Assembly: GCA_022797295.1 (NCBI GenBank)
Contig: JAAWKH010000003.1
Span: 25,794 to 89,793, forward strand
Length of the DNA stretch: 64,000 bases
Direction of reading: 5' to 3'
DNA from: Peptococcaceae bacterium
GTDB lineage: Bacteria > Bacillota > Dehalobacteriia > UBA4068 > UBA4997
Positions within the stretch are counted from its first letter, which is position 1. The number at the start of each line of letters is the position of its first letter. Positions 45,422 to 53,006 of this stretch are shown here, piece by piece. The position numbers were made by a program, and so were the translations under genes. The notes beneath the pieces are model-generated. The model did not search any database, had not been told where the DNA came from, and saw nothing but the letters and a program-made list of their open reading frames with translations.

Positions 45422-46319
45422 GCTGTCGGTCCGCCGGGTTTGATAGGGCCGTGCAGCGGCCACAGTTGGCGCAACCATTACATATCGGTTGGCTGCCGCA
45501 GCCTTGGCATTGGAGGCCAAAGCGGGGCTGGTGCAATTCAGCCCGGCTGATGGGCCGGCCGAAGCCATCACAAAGCTTGTAATGCGCCGGCCGGCCGCGC
45601 ACATTCACCCCGGCCTTGTGGGCCTGGTGGCTTTGCACTTGCTTGTTAGGGATAAAATATTCCCGCCCGTCTTTGATGAAACGGGTGCCGGTTTCAAAAA
45701 AGTAAAAGCTGACGTTATAAGCCGCACATTCGCGGCTTAAATTTTTTACCCAAGCGAAATCACAAGGGCGAGCGCCGTCGTAATTTTCACCGCCGCAGGT
45801 TACCTGCTCAATCTGTCCGCTGGCCAAATATTTAGCCAAGCTGACAGGGCCGATAAACGGTGCGCAAAAAACGCCTTTGTGCTTGAAGGGCAGCTCCAGC
45901 AGCAGCGGCAAACGCTCGTCTGCGCGGCGCTGATTTTCACAAGTGACATTGAAAAAAACGTTTTCCCAGCCTTGTCCCCAATCCCGCGGCAGGCAGGCGG
46001 CCACGCGCTCCGGCCGCTTGGTCAGCAACAGAAACTTCACATCAGGCCTTTGCCAGATGATTGACCAGGCTTCCTCTCGCCATTGGTCGGCCTCTGCCAG
46101 AAAGAAGTCGGACGTCATACAAACGCGCACTGTTTCACCGCTTTGGATTTTGTAAGAGCCATGGCGGTTTTTTTGCAGGGGATAATCAAAGCCGTTTTTA
46201 GTGCGATAAATGTTAGCGCCGTTTTGGTCGCGCATTTTATCTAAAAAGTACATATAACAGTTGGCGCAGCCTTCGCTTATTTTTTTGCAGCCGTGCCAGG
46301 GGTTCCATATATCATGCAT
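45390..46319 (-). CDS. DUF5131 (phage Gp37/Gp68-like) protein with Cys-rich tail
   Basis: I start at ATG 46317-46319 (MHDIWNPWHGC); an in-frame ATG at 46340 lies in repeat sequence. The 309-residue protein carries WNPWHGCKKISEGCANCYMY, the Cys cluster of DUF5131/Gp37, which is distantly related to radical-SAM enzymes, plus DVKFLLLTKRPERV, FNVTCENQRRADERLP and APFIGPVSL. The C-terminus adds CQGCGSQPICNGCANCGRC. The function is unknown; the family is common in phages and mobile DNA. Confidence 0.82.
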   Translation of the reverse strand: MHDIWNPWHGCKKISEGCANCYMYFLDKMRDQNGANIYRTKNGFDYPLQKNRHGSYKIQSGETVRVCMTSDFFLAEADQWREEAWSIIWQRPDVKFLLLTKRPERVAACLPRDWGQGWENVFFNVTCENQRRADERLPLLLELPFKHKGVFCAPFIGPVSLAKYLASGQIEQVTCGGENYDGARPCDFAWVKNLSRECAAYNVSFYFFETGTRFIKDGREYFIPNKQVQSHQAHKAGVNVRGRPAHYKLCDGFGRPISRAELHQPRFGLQCQGCGSQPICNGCANCGRCTALSNPADRQLTFQNKLFRP

Positions 46320-46323
46320 TTTC

Positions 46324-46560
46324 TTTCGTCCGTTCAGCAACCCACTAACGCCTTATCTGCTTTGTCACTCTGTCGCTCAAGTCGTCGGCGTATTAAAATA
46401 CGCCTGCCTCCTTTCGCAACAGGTTTCCGCGCATCTAAGGCATTATTGGGCTGCTTCTGTAGTTTCGTCCGTTCAGCAACCCACTAACGCCTTATCTGCT
46501 TTGTTACTCTGTCGCTCAAGTCGTCAGCGTATTAAAAAGGCATTATTGGGCTGCTTCTGT
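46324..46560. repeat. Imperfect tandem repeat (about 137 and 98 bp)
   Basis: Copy 1 (46324-46460) and copy 2 (46463-46560) start with the same TTTCGTCCGTTCAGCAACCC and end with the same AAGGCATTATTGGGCTGCTT segment. Copy 2 lacks 38 bases that include TACGCC, so the palindrome GGCGTATTAAAATACGCC of copy 1 is lost. Only two single-base differences occur in the shared part. It looks like a small intergenic repeat family member duplicated in place, between uvrB and DUF5131. Confidence 0.85.
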
Positions 46561-46562
46561 TT

Positions 46563-48557
46563 TTATAACGTATAATTGCTCATTGCTTTCAGTTCCATAA
46601 TCAAATCGCGTGCCTCTGCCGCTTTCTCAAACTCCAGCCGGCGGGCGGCCTCGCGCATTTCTTTTTCCAGGTTGCGAATAACCTTTTCCCGCTGTTTGCG
46701 GTTAAGCTTGCTGTAAGCGTTTTTATCGCCGCCGGCAGCGTTTTCCGCCTTGGCTGTGTCGGGCAAGATTGCGCTGATTAAATCGCGCACTTCCTTTTTA
46801 ATCGTCTGTGGGATGATGCCGTGTTCCTGATTGTAGGCCAGCTGAATATCGCGGCGACGCTGGGTTTCTGTAATTGCTGCTTGCATAGAATCGGTCATCT
46901 GGTCGGCGTAAATAATCACCCGGCCGTTCACATTGCGGGCCGCGCGGCCAATCGTCTGAATTAGTGAGCGGTGCGAGCGCAAAAAGCCTTCCTTGTCGCC
47001 GTCCAAAATCGCCACCAGTTCAACCTCTGGAATATCCAAACCCTCGCGTAGCAGGTTGATACCCACCAGCACGTCAAAATTACCCAATCGCAGGTCGCGC
47101 ACAATGGCCATTCGCTCCAGCGTTTTCACATCGCTGTGCAGATAGCGCACTTTCACGTCGGCTTCTGCTAAAAAGTCTGTCAAATCTTCAGCCATTCGTT
47201 TGGTTAGCGTGGTAATCAGCACGCGCCCGCCGGCGGTTGTTACCTTGCGGATTTCCCCCAGCAGGTGGTCAATTTGCTTGTCGATTGGGTGTAGTTCAAT
47301 CACCGGGTCAACCAGGCCGGTGGGCCTCAGTACCTGTTCAACCACCTGCGGCGAGTGCTCCAGCTCATAATCGCCGGGTGTGGCGGAAACGTAAATGGCC
47401 TGATGGATACGTTCCTCAAACTCTGCAAAGCGCAGCGGGCGGTTGTCGGTTGCGGAGGGCAGACGGAAGCCGTATTCCACCAACGATTGCTTGCGCGAGC
47501 GGTCGCCCTCATACATACCGCGCACCTGCGGCAGGGTGACGTGGCTTTCATCAACCAGCAGAATAAAATCCTGCGGGAAGTAATCCAGCAGCGTGTAGGG
47601 CGGTTCACCAGGCGCGCGGCCGTCCATATGCCGGGAGTAGTTCTCAATTCCCTGGCAGTGGCCGATTTCCTCCAGCATTTCCAGGTCAAAATTGGTGCGT
47701 TGCTCCAGCCGTTGCGCCTCCAGCAGGCGATTATCGGCTTTCAGCACGGCCAGCCGTTCAGCCAGCTCCTGGCGGATTTCCCGCAGCGCGCGCTCCATTG
47801 TGGCGTCGCCGGTGACGTAATGGCTGTTGGGATAAATGCTGATGTGGGGCAGGCGGTGCAGAACCTCGCCGGTGACGGTGTTCACCTCTGAAATAGTTTC
47901 CACCTCGTCGCCGAAGAACTCCACCCGCACCGCCACATCATTATAACCGGCTGGGAAAATTTCCACCACATCGCCTTTGGCGCGGAAAGTGCCGCGGTGC
48001 AAATCCAAATCGTTGCGGGTATATTGAATGTCCACCAGGCGGCGCAGCAGTGTGTCGCGCCCGATATTTTGGCCGGTGCGCATTGAAATGGTCAGGTTTT
48101 GGTAAAACTCTGGCGAGCCCAAACCATAGATAGCGGAAACGGAGGCCACCACAATCACATCTCGGCGTTCTAGCAGGGCGGCTGTGGCGGAGTGGCGCAG
48201 TTTTTCAATTTCATCATTGATGGAGGCGTCCTTGGCAATGTAGGTGTCAGAGCGGGCAATGTAAGCCTCTGGCTGGTAATAATCATAGTAGCTGACAAAA
48301 TATTCCACCGCATTTTCAGGGAAAAACTCCTTAAATTCGCCGTAAAGCTGAGCGGCCAGAGTTTTGTTGTGGGCGATTATCAGGGCTGGCCGCTGGGTGC
48401 GGGCAATTACATTGGCCATGGTAAAGGTTTTGCCGCTGCCGGTTACGCCCAACAAGGTTTGGTGAGCCTGACCTGCCGCCAAGCCAGCGCAGAGAGCGTC
48501 CACCGCCTGGGGTTGGTCGCCCGTCAGCTGGTAATCACTATGCAGTTTAAATTCCAT
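46563..48557 (-). CDS. uvrB: Excinuclease ABC subunit B
   Basis: The ATG 48555-48557 lies 8 bases after AGGAGG; an upstream in-frame ATG overlaps the promoter. The 664-residue protein is the damage-verifying helicase of nucleotide excision repair: Walker [15 protein letters not shown], beta-hairpin [22 protein letters not shown] box [12 protein letters not shown], motif [11 protein letters not shown] and a C-terminal UVR motif ([24 protein letters not shown]) for UvrC. uvrA and uvrC are not in the window. Confidence 0.97.
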   Translation of the reverse strand: MEFKLHSDYQLTGDQPQAVDALCAGLAAGQAHQTLLGVTGSGKTFTMANVIARTQRPALIIAHNKTLAAQLYGEFKEFFPENAVEYFVSYYDYYQPEAYIARSDTYIAKDASINDEIEKLRHSATAALLERRDVIVVASVSAIYGLGSPEFYQNLTISMRTGQNIGRDTLLRRLVDIQYTRNDLDLHRGTFRAKGDVVEIFPAGYNDVAVRVEFFGDEVETISEVNTVTGEVLHRLPHISIYPNSHYVTGDATMERALREIRQELAERLAVLKADNRLLEAQRLEQRTNFDLEMLEEIGHCQGIENYSRHMDGRAPGEPPYTLLDYFPQDFILLVDESHVTLPQVRGMYEGDRSRKQSLVEYGFRLPSATDNRPLRFAEFEERIHQAIYVSATPGDYELEHSPQVVEQVLRPTGLVDPVIELHPIDKQIDHLLGEIRKVTTAGGRVLITTLTKRMAEDLTDFLAEADVKVRYLHSDVKTLERMAIVRDLRLGNFDVLVGINLLREGLDIPEVELVAILDGDKEGFLRSHRSLIQTIGRAARNVNGRVIIYADQMTDSMQAAITETQRRRDIQLAYNQEHGIIPQTIKKEVRDLISAILPDTAKAENAAGGDKNAYSKLNRKQREKVIRNLEKEMREAARRLEFEKAAEARDLIMELKAMSNYTL

Positions 48558-48592
48558 CGGTTGCGCCTCCTGTGTGTAATTATTCTGCTTAT

Positions 48593-48621
48593 ATTTTAAC
48601 AAACAAATGTTCATAAGTCAA
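48593..48621 (-). promoter_or_regulatory. Promoter of uvrB
   Basis: Minus strand TTGACT (48621-48616), 17-base spacer, TAAAAT (48598-48593), about 36 bases before the ATG. No LexA-type box was recognised. Confidence 0.65.
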
Positions 48622-48790
48622 TAGCTATGAAGAAACCAATCAGCTTGATCTTAACTTTTTGCTTGCTAGCCGCTTTTTTGACCAGCCGCCTATTGTTTAG
48701 CATCGCCTAAGTATATTTTTTATATCATTTGGCAAAATCTGTCAACAATAATGTGCAGGCGTAAAGCAGGCAGAAATATCTAACTTTGGC

Positions 48791-48819
48791 TTGACAAACA
48801 ACAACAAGTTTTATATAAT
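48791..48819 (+). promoter_or_regulatory. Promoter of antisense RNA C
   Basis: TTGACA (48791-48796), 17-base spacer, TATAAT (48814-48819). Confidence 0.8.
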
Positions 48820-48825
48820 AATAAA

Positions 48826-48917
48826 TGAAAAGAGGTATTCGTTCTCAACGATTACCCCTCTAATGTTTGGCAAAAAATAGCCGCGTTCTTTTGCAGAGGA
48901 GAGCGGCTATTTTTTTC
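48826..48917 (+). ncRNA. Predicted antisense (antitoxin-like) RNA C
   Basis: It ends at the hairpin 48872-48916. It contains AUUA-CCCCUC-UAAU (48851-48864), a small hairpin whose loop and left arm (AUUACCCC) can pair with GGGGUGAU at the ribosome site of peptide C. Its first bases (TGAAAAGAGGTATTCGTT) match the start of the opposing peptide mRNA (TGAAAAGAGAATATTCGTT, plus-strand 49107-49126 reversed). Confidence 0.6.
48872..48916. terminator. Shared bidirectional terminator of locus C
   Basis: AAAAAATAGCCGC pairs with GCGGCTATTTTTT. The minus-strand stop codon of peptide C (48907-48909) is inside the stem. Confidence 0.85.
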
Positions 48918-49002
48918 TGCACCATTTTAATATAAAATCAACAACTTGAACGCCAACCTGAATGGCAAAGAGTATTAATGTTGCTATATTTATAAAAAAC
49001 AT
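48907..49002 (-). CDS. Small hydrophobic peptide C (type I toxin-like)
   Basis: The 31-residue peptide has a membrane helix containing IATLILFAIQVGVQVVDF and a basic tail KWCRKK. It is homologous to peptides D and E. GGGGTGATGCA precedes the ATG, but the GGGG is paired with CCCC in an upstream hairpin (49010-49043). Its promoter is TTGACA (49162-49157), 17 bases, TAAAAT (49139-49134). The leader is about 125 bases long. Toxicity is inferred. Confidence 0.65.
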   Translation of the reverse strand: MFFINIATLILFAIQVGVQVVDFILKWCRKK

Positions 49003-49009
49003 TGCATCA

Positions 49010-49043
49010 CCCCGCTTTCCTTACTATGTAAGTAATAGAGGGG
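49010..49043 (-). promoter_or_regulatory. Shine-Dalgarno-sequestering hairpin of peptide C
   Basis: In the mRNA, CCCC (49043-49040) pairs with GGGG of the ribosome site (49013-49010), with an inner CTTAC-ATA-GTAAG stem. Confidence 0.6.
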
Positions 49044-49318
49044 ATACGTCACCCTCTCATCACTTCGCTTTATGCAATGTGAATCCTCGAAAGGCAACCG
49101 CTTCATCAAACGAATATTCTCTTTTCAATATTAATTTTAACTTACAAAAAATAAAATGTCAATATTTTGTATTAATAAAATATTCACTTTGTTAAATGCT
49201 TTACAAACAAATTACAACTATTTGCCAAACGGCACAAAATAGTTTATACTATCCGGGGTTTTTGACCAGCCGCCTATTGTTTAGCATCGCCTATGTCCAT
49301 TTATCTGCTGAAAGCGTC

Positions 49319-49347
49319 TTGCAATTTTTGGACTAATATGCTAGAAT
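49319..49347 (+). promoter_or_regulatory. Promoter of peptide locus D
   Basis: TTGCAA (49319-49324), 17-base spacer ending TGC, TAGAAT (49342-49347). Confidence 0.7.
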
Positions 49348-49436
49348 AGGGAAAGAAAAGAGTTTATTTGTTGAAAGCGGCTGGCCCTCGTGTATACACG
49401 ACGTTGAAAAGCGAAGTGAGCGAGGGTGGAAAAAAG

Positions 49437-49468
49437 CCCTCTCTCGCTTACATAGTGAGGAAAGAGGG
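49437..49468 (+). promoter_or_regulatory. Shine-Dalgarno-sequestering hairpin of peptide D
   Basis: CCCTCT (49437-49442) pairs with AGAGGG (49463-49468), the ribosome site; inner CTTACATAGTGAG. The inner loop sequence is nearly the same as in locus C. Confidence 0.6.
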
Positions 49469-49475
49469 TGTTGCG

Positions 49476-49571
49476 ATGATTTGGATAAGCATAGCAGCCT
49501 TAGTAATGCAGGCAATTCAGCTGGGCATTCAAGTTGCAGAGTTTTTGAAGAATATAAGCAAACAAAAATAG
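49476..49571 (+). CDS. Small hydrophobic peptide D (type I toxin-like)
   Basis: The 31-residue peptide, with ISIAALVMQAIQLGIQVAEF as the membrane helix and the tail LKNISKQK, is a homologue of C and E. Its ribosome site GAGGG is inside a hairpin. The TAG stop is followed at once by the shared terminator. The antisense RNA D carries GGCCCUCUC, able to pair with AGAGGG of the ribosome site. An upstream in-frame start at 49368 would span the leader and is rejected. Confidence 0.65.
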   Translation: MIWISIAALVMQAIQLGIQVAEFLKNISKQK

Positions 49572-49650
49572 CCGCCTTCCGACCAAAGACCGCGGCTATT
49601 TTGTTTAGCTCATAGAGAGGGCCAGTCGTATTCACGAATGACTCTTTTCA
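49563..49650 (-). ncRNA. Predicted antisense (antitoxin-like) RNA D
   Basis: The minus-strand promoter is TTGACA (49685-49680), 17 bases, TAAGAT (49662-49657). The RNA starts with the leader shared with the peptide mRNA, contains GGCCCUCUCUAUGAG and ends in the terminator at 49564-49603. The promoter -35 overlaps the start of the downstream lipoprotein gene. Confidence 0.6.
49564..49603. terminator. Shared bidirectional terminator of locus D
   Basis: AAAAATAGCCGC pairs with GCGGCTATTTT. The sequence AAAATAGCCGC recurs in the terminators of loci C and, as AAAATAGCCG, E. Confidence 0.85.
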
Positions 49651-49684
49651 TTTATAATCTTATCACAGGATGTGCATTTTGTCA

Positions 49685-50545
49685 ATGCGTAATCGAAAAA
49701 AAACAGTTGTTGTTCTGCTGCTGGCCTCCTTGCTGGGCTTTGCCGGTTGCAATTATCTGGCCGGGCGCGGGGCGATGTACGACATTATTTATTCATCAGA
49801 ATATTCGCGGGATCCTTACACCAGGGAGGAAATGACGCCGGTGCAGGGAAACGACGAGGATTGGCAGCTGCGCCTTTTGCCGGCGGCGGATGACGCCCCG
49901 GTCGCTTTGCAGCTTTTGGACGCGGCGGGCCAGCTGCTTTGCACGGTGCCGGCTGCTGGGCTGGAGGCAAACCGTAATACTACACTGGCCTTGCGTGCGG
50001 AGGCTGGCTTGGGCCAGACGGTTTGGCTGACGGCGGAGCGCTGGGCAAAATCCAGTTACAACGGTTATATTGACGGCGGTTTGCAAGGCGGCCGGCTTTG
50101 GCTGGTCAGCGTTGCGGATGGCAGCGTGCTTTTACAGGCGGAAACTCAGCCCGGCGAGCTGTTTCTCACGGCCTGCGGCACGCGCTGCTATTTCTATTAT
50201 CCTGGTAAAACGTCTCGCCGGCGGGAGGATATTCGCCCGGCTCAGATTTATTGGCGGGATTTTAACTGCTGGCTGCTGCCGCACCCTGTTTGCACCTTTG
50301 ATTATGTTGGTTCGCCGGTGCTGACCACTGCGGAGGGCGAGGAATTGGCTGTTGACCGGCTGCGCTTCTATGTGCAGGAGGATAGTCTGCGGTTGGACTT
50401 CACCTGCTATGAGCAGACAGACGCGGAAAATGACCGCTGGGGCTTTGTGGTTAAGGATTCGGTGGAAACGCCGCTGTTGCCGGCCTGGCCTCTGCCACAA
50501 CCGCTTGAAAACGTTGAAAATGGGCAGGCAACCCAATGCTTCTGA
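49685..50545 (+). CDS. Lipoprotein of unknown function
   Basis: The 286-residue protein has a lipoprotein signal (RKKTVVVLLLASLLGFAGC, lipobox GFAGC). The mature part shows beta-rich strands and acidic residues (LRLLPAADDAPVALQLLDAAGQLL, GRLWLVSVADGSVLLQAETQPGEL) but no family I recognise. It may be related in style to the propeller lipoproteins at 15.7-18.2 kb. The start is uncertain: ATG 49670 and ATG 49685 both lack a good ribosome site. A TATAAT at 49653-49658 would give a nearly leaderless mRNA. Confidence 0.6.
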   Translation: MRNRKKTVVVLLLASLLGFAGCNYLAGRGAMYDIIYSSEYSRDPYTREEMTPVQGNDEDWQLRLLPAADDAPVALQLLDAAGQLLCTVPAAGLEANRNTTLALRAEAGLGQTVWLTAERWAKSSYNGYIDGGLQGGRLWLVSVADGSVLLQAETQPGELFLTACGTRCYFYYPGKTSRRREDIRPAQIYWRDFNCWLLPHPVCTFDYVGSPVLTTAEGEELAVDRLRFYVQEDSLRLDFTCYEQTDAENDRWGFVVKDSVETPLLPAWPLPQPLENVENGQATQCF

Positions 50546-50557
50546 ATAATTAAAATT

Positions 50558-50596
50558 AAGGCGGTGTTTTCCAAACGAAACACCGCCTTAAATTGT
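50558..50596. terminator. Bidirectional terminator
   Basis: TTAAGGCGGTGTTT pairs with AAACACCGCCTTAA between the lipoprotein (+) and the VanY-type gene (-). Confidence 0.85.
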
Positions 50597-50613
50597 TCTT
50601 AAATTTTTCTAAA

Positions 50614-51540
50614 TTAGCTGGCGGCTATCCGCAACAGCGGCAAGCCTTGGCGAGCCTGTTCAGACCAGGCGGTAAGCAGCTCTTCCACTTTTAGGCTACG
50701 GCAGGTGATTATGTAGCCGCCGCAGTTATCAGAGGATATGCTCACAATGTCCTCATATTCTCTTTGCGTGTCAGTGGTGTAGTAAATACGGTAAAGCATG
50801 TCCGCGTTGGTAGGGTCGGTATATTCCAGATATTCCTCCGGCTGCAAAGCATGCAATGCCTCCATATATTCCTCCAGCACCCAATCGTTATCCCGCATAA
50901 TCAGCGAGTGAGGCAGGCCAACATAGCGATAATGCCAAGGTTCAAAGGCAATGGTGGTAAGGGCGGTTTTATCCTCGTCGTAGCGCAAGATGAAACCATG
51001 CTCCCAACAATGAGCCAACAGCCATTGGCCTTGCTTGGTGTTGCGGAAACTTTCCAGCAGACTGGCGTTGCTGCTTACGTCAATCGCCAGGCCGGTTTGG
51101 TGCTCGCTGGTGCCAGGAAAGGCGGTGTAGCGTAGGGTGTTGTTGTAGGCGGTTGTGTAGCTTTGGCCAGAACGTTGGCGGCCGGCTACCTTGCCATAGA
51201 AAAGCTGCTTTTGCACTGCAAAACTACGGAAGCCGGAGATGGTGTTCAGTGGCAAATTGTTTTCCGCCTTGTAGGCGGTATACATCCGCACATAGGCGTT
51301 GGCGGCGGCGTCGCGCAGCTGCATTTGGCTTTTGGTGCTGGGGGCCAGTTTGGCAATATCCAATAGGTCATTGGGCTGCCAGCTTGCGTCCAGAGTGTGC
51401 TTGCTGTTTACCAGCAACAGCATTTGGTCATCCTGAGTGGTATCAAAAGCTAAGGTGAGCTGAGGGCAGAACAGCAGCCAACCGAAAATTAGGCCCAGGC
51501 AGAGGCCCCAGCTCCAGGGCTTGCCAAAAGATGTTTGCAT
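50614..51540 (-). CDS. vanY: VanY-family D-alanyl-D-alanine carboxypeptidase
   Basis: The 308-residue protein has an N-terminal membrane anchor or signal (WGLCLGLIFGWLLFCPQLTLAF) and a peptidase M15B domain with ISGFRSFAVQKQLF, GTSEHQTGLAIDVSS (zinc His and Asp) and FEPWHYRYVG (catalytic Glu and zinc His). It trims terminal D-Ala from peptidoglycan stems outside the cell. The C-terminal 80 residues are an extra domain. No vancomycin-resistance genes accompany it, so a housekeeping role is likely. Confidence 0.92.
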   Translation of the reverse strand: MQTSFGKPWSWGLCLGLIFGWLLFCPQLTLAFDTTQDDQMLLLVNSKHTLDASWQPNDLLDIAKLAPSTKSQMQLRDAAANAYVRMYTAYKAENNLPLNTISGFRSFAVQKQLFYGKVAGRQRSGQSYTTAYNNTLRYTAFPGTSEHQTGLAIDVSSNASLLESFRNTKQGQWLLAHCWEHGFILRYDEDKTALTTIAFEPWHYRYVGLPHSLIMRDNDWVLEEYMEALHALQPEEYLEYTDPTNADMLYRIYYTTDTQREYEDIVSISSDNCGGYIITCRSLKVEELLTAWSEQARQGLPLLRIAAS

Positions 51541-51613
51541 AACAAATTACTCCCGTCACAAAAAATTTGGCGCATAAACACGGTGTTTAGCGAAATCTTC
51601 TATAATCTTAAAT

Positions 51614-51642
51614 ATTATACAACTTTTTGTCGGGCTTGTCAA
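51614..51642 (-). promoter_or_regulatory. Promoter of the VanY-type gene (duplicated promoter)
   Basis: Minus strand TTGACA (51642-51637), 17-base spacer, TATAAT (51619-51614). A 24-base segment (TTTTTGTCGGGCTTGTCAAT and on) is repeated exactly at the promoter of peptide E, about 450 bases away. Confidence 0.8.
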
Positions 51643-51671
51643 TCGGCTTGATAAAAAGCGGCGGAAAAATC

Positions 51672-51700
51672 TTGACAAACTGCTTGGATAATGCTAAAAT
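51672..51700 (+). promoter_or_regulatory. Promoter of antisense RNA E
   Basis: TTGACA (51672-51677), 17-base spacer ending TGC, TAAAAT (51695-51700). Confidence 0.75.
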
Positions 51701-51706
51701 ATAAAC

Positions 51707-51800
51707 ACAAAGAGCCGGCCCCTAAATTGGGTCAGCCCTCGAATGTATTAACTATAAAATAGCCGTTTCAATCGTGGTGGACTGGGCGGCTATTTTTGTT
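51707..51800 (+). ncRNA. Predicted antisense (antitoxin-like) RNA E
   Basis: Runs from the promoter to the terminator at 51756-51799. It contains a possible GGCCC/GGGUC hairpin and GGCCCC, which is complementary to GGGGCC in the peptide E leader. Direct pairing with the ribosome site is less obvious than in loci A-D. Confidence 0.5.
51756..51799. terminator. Shared bidirectional terminator of locus E
   Basis: AAAATAGCCG pairs with CGGCTATTTT. The peptide E stop (51790-51792) is inside the stem, as in locus C. Confidence 0.8.
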
Positions 51801-51885
51801 TGCGCCATTTTAATATAAATTCGGCAACCTGTACTCCAACCTGAATGGTAAAAAGCAGCAAAGTTGCGATACTTATAAAAAACAT
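51790..51885 (-). CDS. Small hydrophobic peptide E (type I toxin-like)
   Basis: The 31-residue peptide has ISIATLLLFTIQVGVQVAEF as a membrane helix and the basic tail KWRKQK. It differs from peptide C at only a few positions. AGGAGGTGATGCA is an excellent ribosome site but is hidden in a hairpin (51893-51922). Its promoter is TTGACA (52092-52087), 17 bases, TATAAT (52069-52064), giving a leader of about 170 bases. Toxin role inferred. Confidence 0.68.
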   Translation of the reverse strand: MFFISIATLLLFTIQVGVQVAEFILKWRKQK

Positions 51886-51892
51886 TGCATCA

Positions 51893-51922
51893 CCTCCTGT
51901 ACTTAAAAGTAAGCACTGGAGG
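51893..51922 (-). promoter_or_regulatory. Shine-Dalgarno-sequestering hairpin of peptide E
   Basis: In the mRNA, CCTCC (51922-51918) pairs with GGAGG (51897-51893), with an inner CTTAC-TTTTA-AGTA-type stem; the same design as loci C and D. Confidence 0.65.
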
Positions 51923-52063
51923 GCCCCAGACCTCTCCGCACTCCGACAAAGCCAGCGTGAATCATTGAGGACTAACCGCCTGTTTAAGTTTTCGGCTCAT
52001 TATGTGCAAGGCAATATTGCCTTTAAAAGCCAGCGGTTGAAAACGCCCGGCTTTCTGCTGTTT

Positions 52064-52098
52064 ATTATACGATTTTTTGTCGGGCTTGTCAATCGGCA
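52064..52098 (-). promoter_or_regulatory. Promoter of peptide E (copy of the VanY promoter)
   Basis: Minus strand TTGACA (52092-52087), 17-base spacer, TATAAT (52069-52064). The spacer and upstream bases repeat those at 51614-51648. Confidence 0.8.
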
Positions 52099-52210
52099 AA
52101 TTTTTTTGTCCAAAATTAAAAAAAGCTTAAAACACCTCTATATTTTTTGTGCAGTAAGTAGTATAATAGAAAGAAGAAAATATAGAGTGATTGTCATTGG
52201 AGGGGTTTAT

Positions 52211-53005
52211 TTGTCAACAATTATTGCTGTTACCAACCAAAAGGGTGGCGTGGGGAAAACCACCACTTCCTCCTCTCTGCTGGCAGCCTTGCATCAGCGC
52301 GGCTTTCGTGTTTTGGGCATAGACCTTGACCCTCAAGGTAGCCTGGGCTTTTGCCTGGGGCTGGATATTGAAAATTGCGCCACGGTTTATGACGTGATGA
52401 AGGGCGCCAAAGCTATCGGAGAGGTTATCGTCGAAACCGAATGCGGCGATATTCTGCCTTCAAATATTCTGCTTTCTGGGGCGGAGCTGGAATTTAACCG
52501 GCCCGGCCGGGAGTTTTTGTTGAAAAATCAGCTGAAAGACGTGCAGGATGATTATGATTTTGTAATTATTGATACGCCGCCGGCTTTGAATATCCTGACG
52601 GTGAATGCTTACGTGGCGGCGGATAGTTTGATTATTCCAATGGCGCCGGAGATTTTAAGCTTGCTGGGTATTTCTCAAATTCGGGAAACCATTGAAACTG
52701 TGCGCCGTTGTTACAATCCAAATTTAAAAGTGTTGGGTATTTTGCTAAACAAATTTAATCCGCGTTTGAATTTGAATCGGGAGGTGCTTGACCTTGCCGA
52801 GCAGATTGCTTCTCAGCTGGACAGCCGGGTTTTCAACGCCAAAATTCGGGCCAGCGTGGCGGTGGCCGAGGCTCCCGCTCATGGTGAAAGCGTGTTAACA
52901 TACGCGCCAAGTTCCAAACCGGCGTTGGATTTTCAGGCCTTGCTGAACGAGCTGCTAAACCAGCGTTTGATTAGCGTCCGGCCTGCTGTAAGGGAGGCTG
53001 ATTGA
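52211..53005 (+). CDS. ParA/Soj-family ATPase without an adjacent ParB
   Basis: The TTG at 52211 follows TTGGAGGGGTTTAT; earlier in-frame codons run through the promoter region and locus E. The 264-residue protein has the deviant Walker A KGGVGKTTTSSSL, switch I DLDPQGSLGF, and Walker B FVIIDTPPALNILTVNA. No parB or parS-like site is adjacent. It is followed directly by a ComFB-domain gene and PilZ genes, so it may position a c-di-nucleotide or motility complex instead of segregating the chromosome. That role is inference. Confidence 0.88.
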   Translation: MSTIIAVTNQKGGVGKTTTSSSLLAALHQRGFRVLGIDLDPQGSLGFCLGLDIENCATVYDVMKGAKAIGEVIVETECGDILPSNILLSGAELEFNRPGREFLLKNQLKDVQDDYDFVIIDTPPALNILTVNAYVAADSLIIPMAPEILSLLGISQIRETIETVRRCYNPNLKVLGILLNKFNPRLNLNREVLDLAEQIASQLDSRVFNAKIRASVAVAEAPAHGESVLTYAPSSKPALDFQALLNELLNQRLISVRPAVREAD

Positions 53006-53006
53006 T

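Larger units (their letters stand above)
48675..49293. repeat. 35-bp direct repeat flanking peptide locus C
   Basis: Copies at 48675-48709 and 49259-49293 are identical over 35 bases, beginning TTTTTGACCAGCCGCC and ending AGCATCGCCTA. They bracket the whole of locus C. Locus D begins directly after the second copy. Confidence 0.9.
49351..49653. repeat. Inverted leader repeat of locus D
   Basis: Plus-strand 49351-49389 (GAAAAGAGTTTATTTGTTGA, later CGGCTGGCCCTC) and the reverse complement of 49653-49615 (GAAAAGAGTCATTCGTGAA, later CGACTGGCCCTC) match at most positions. These are the first approximately 40 bases of the two convergent RNAs. Confidence 0.8.

Noticed and set aside
50614..51540. 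Vancomycin-resistance gene
   Set aside because: The peptidase is VanY-like, but no vanHAX, vanRS or vanZ genes are present; ordinary wall metabolism is more likely.
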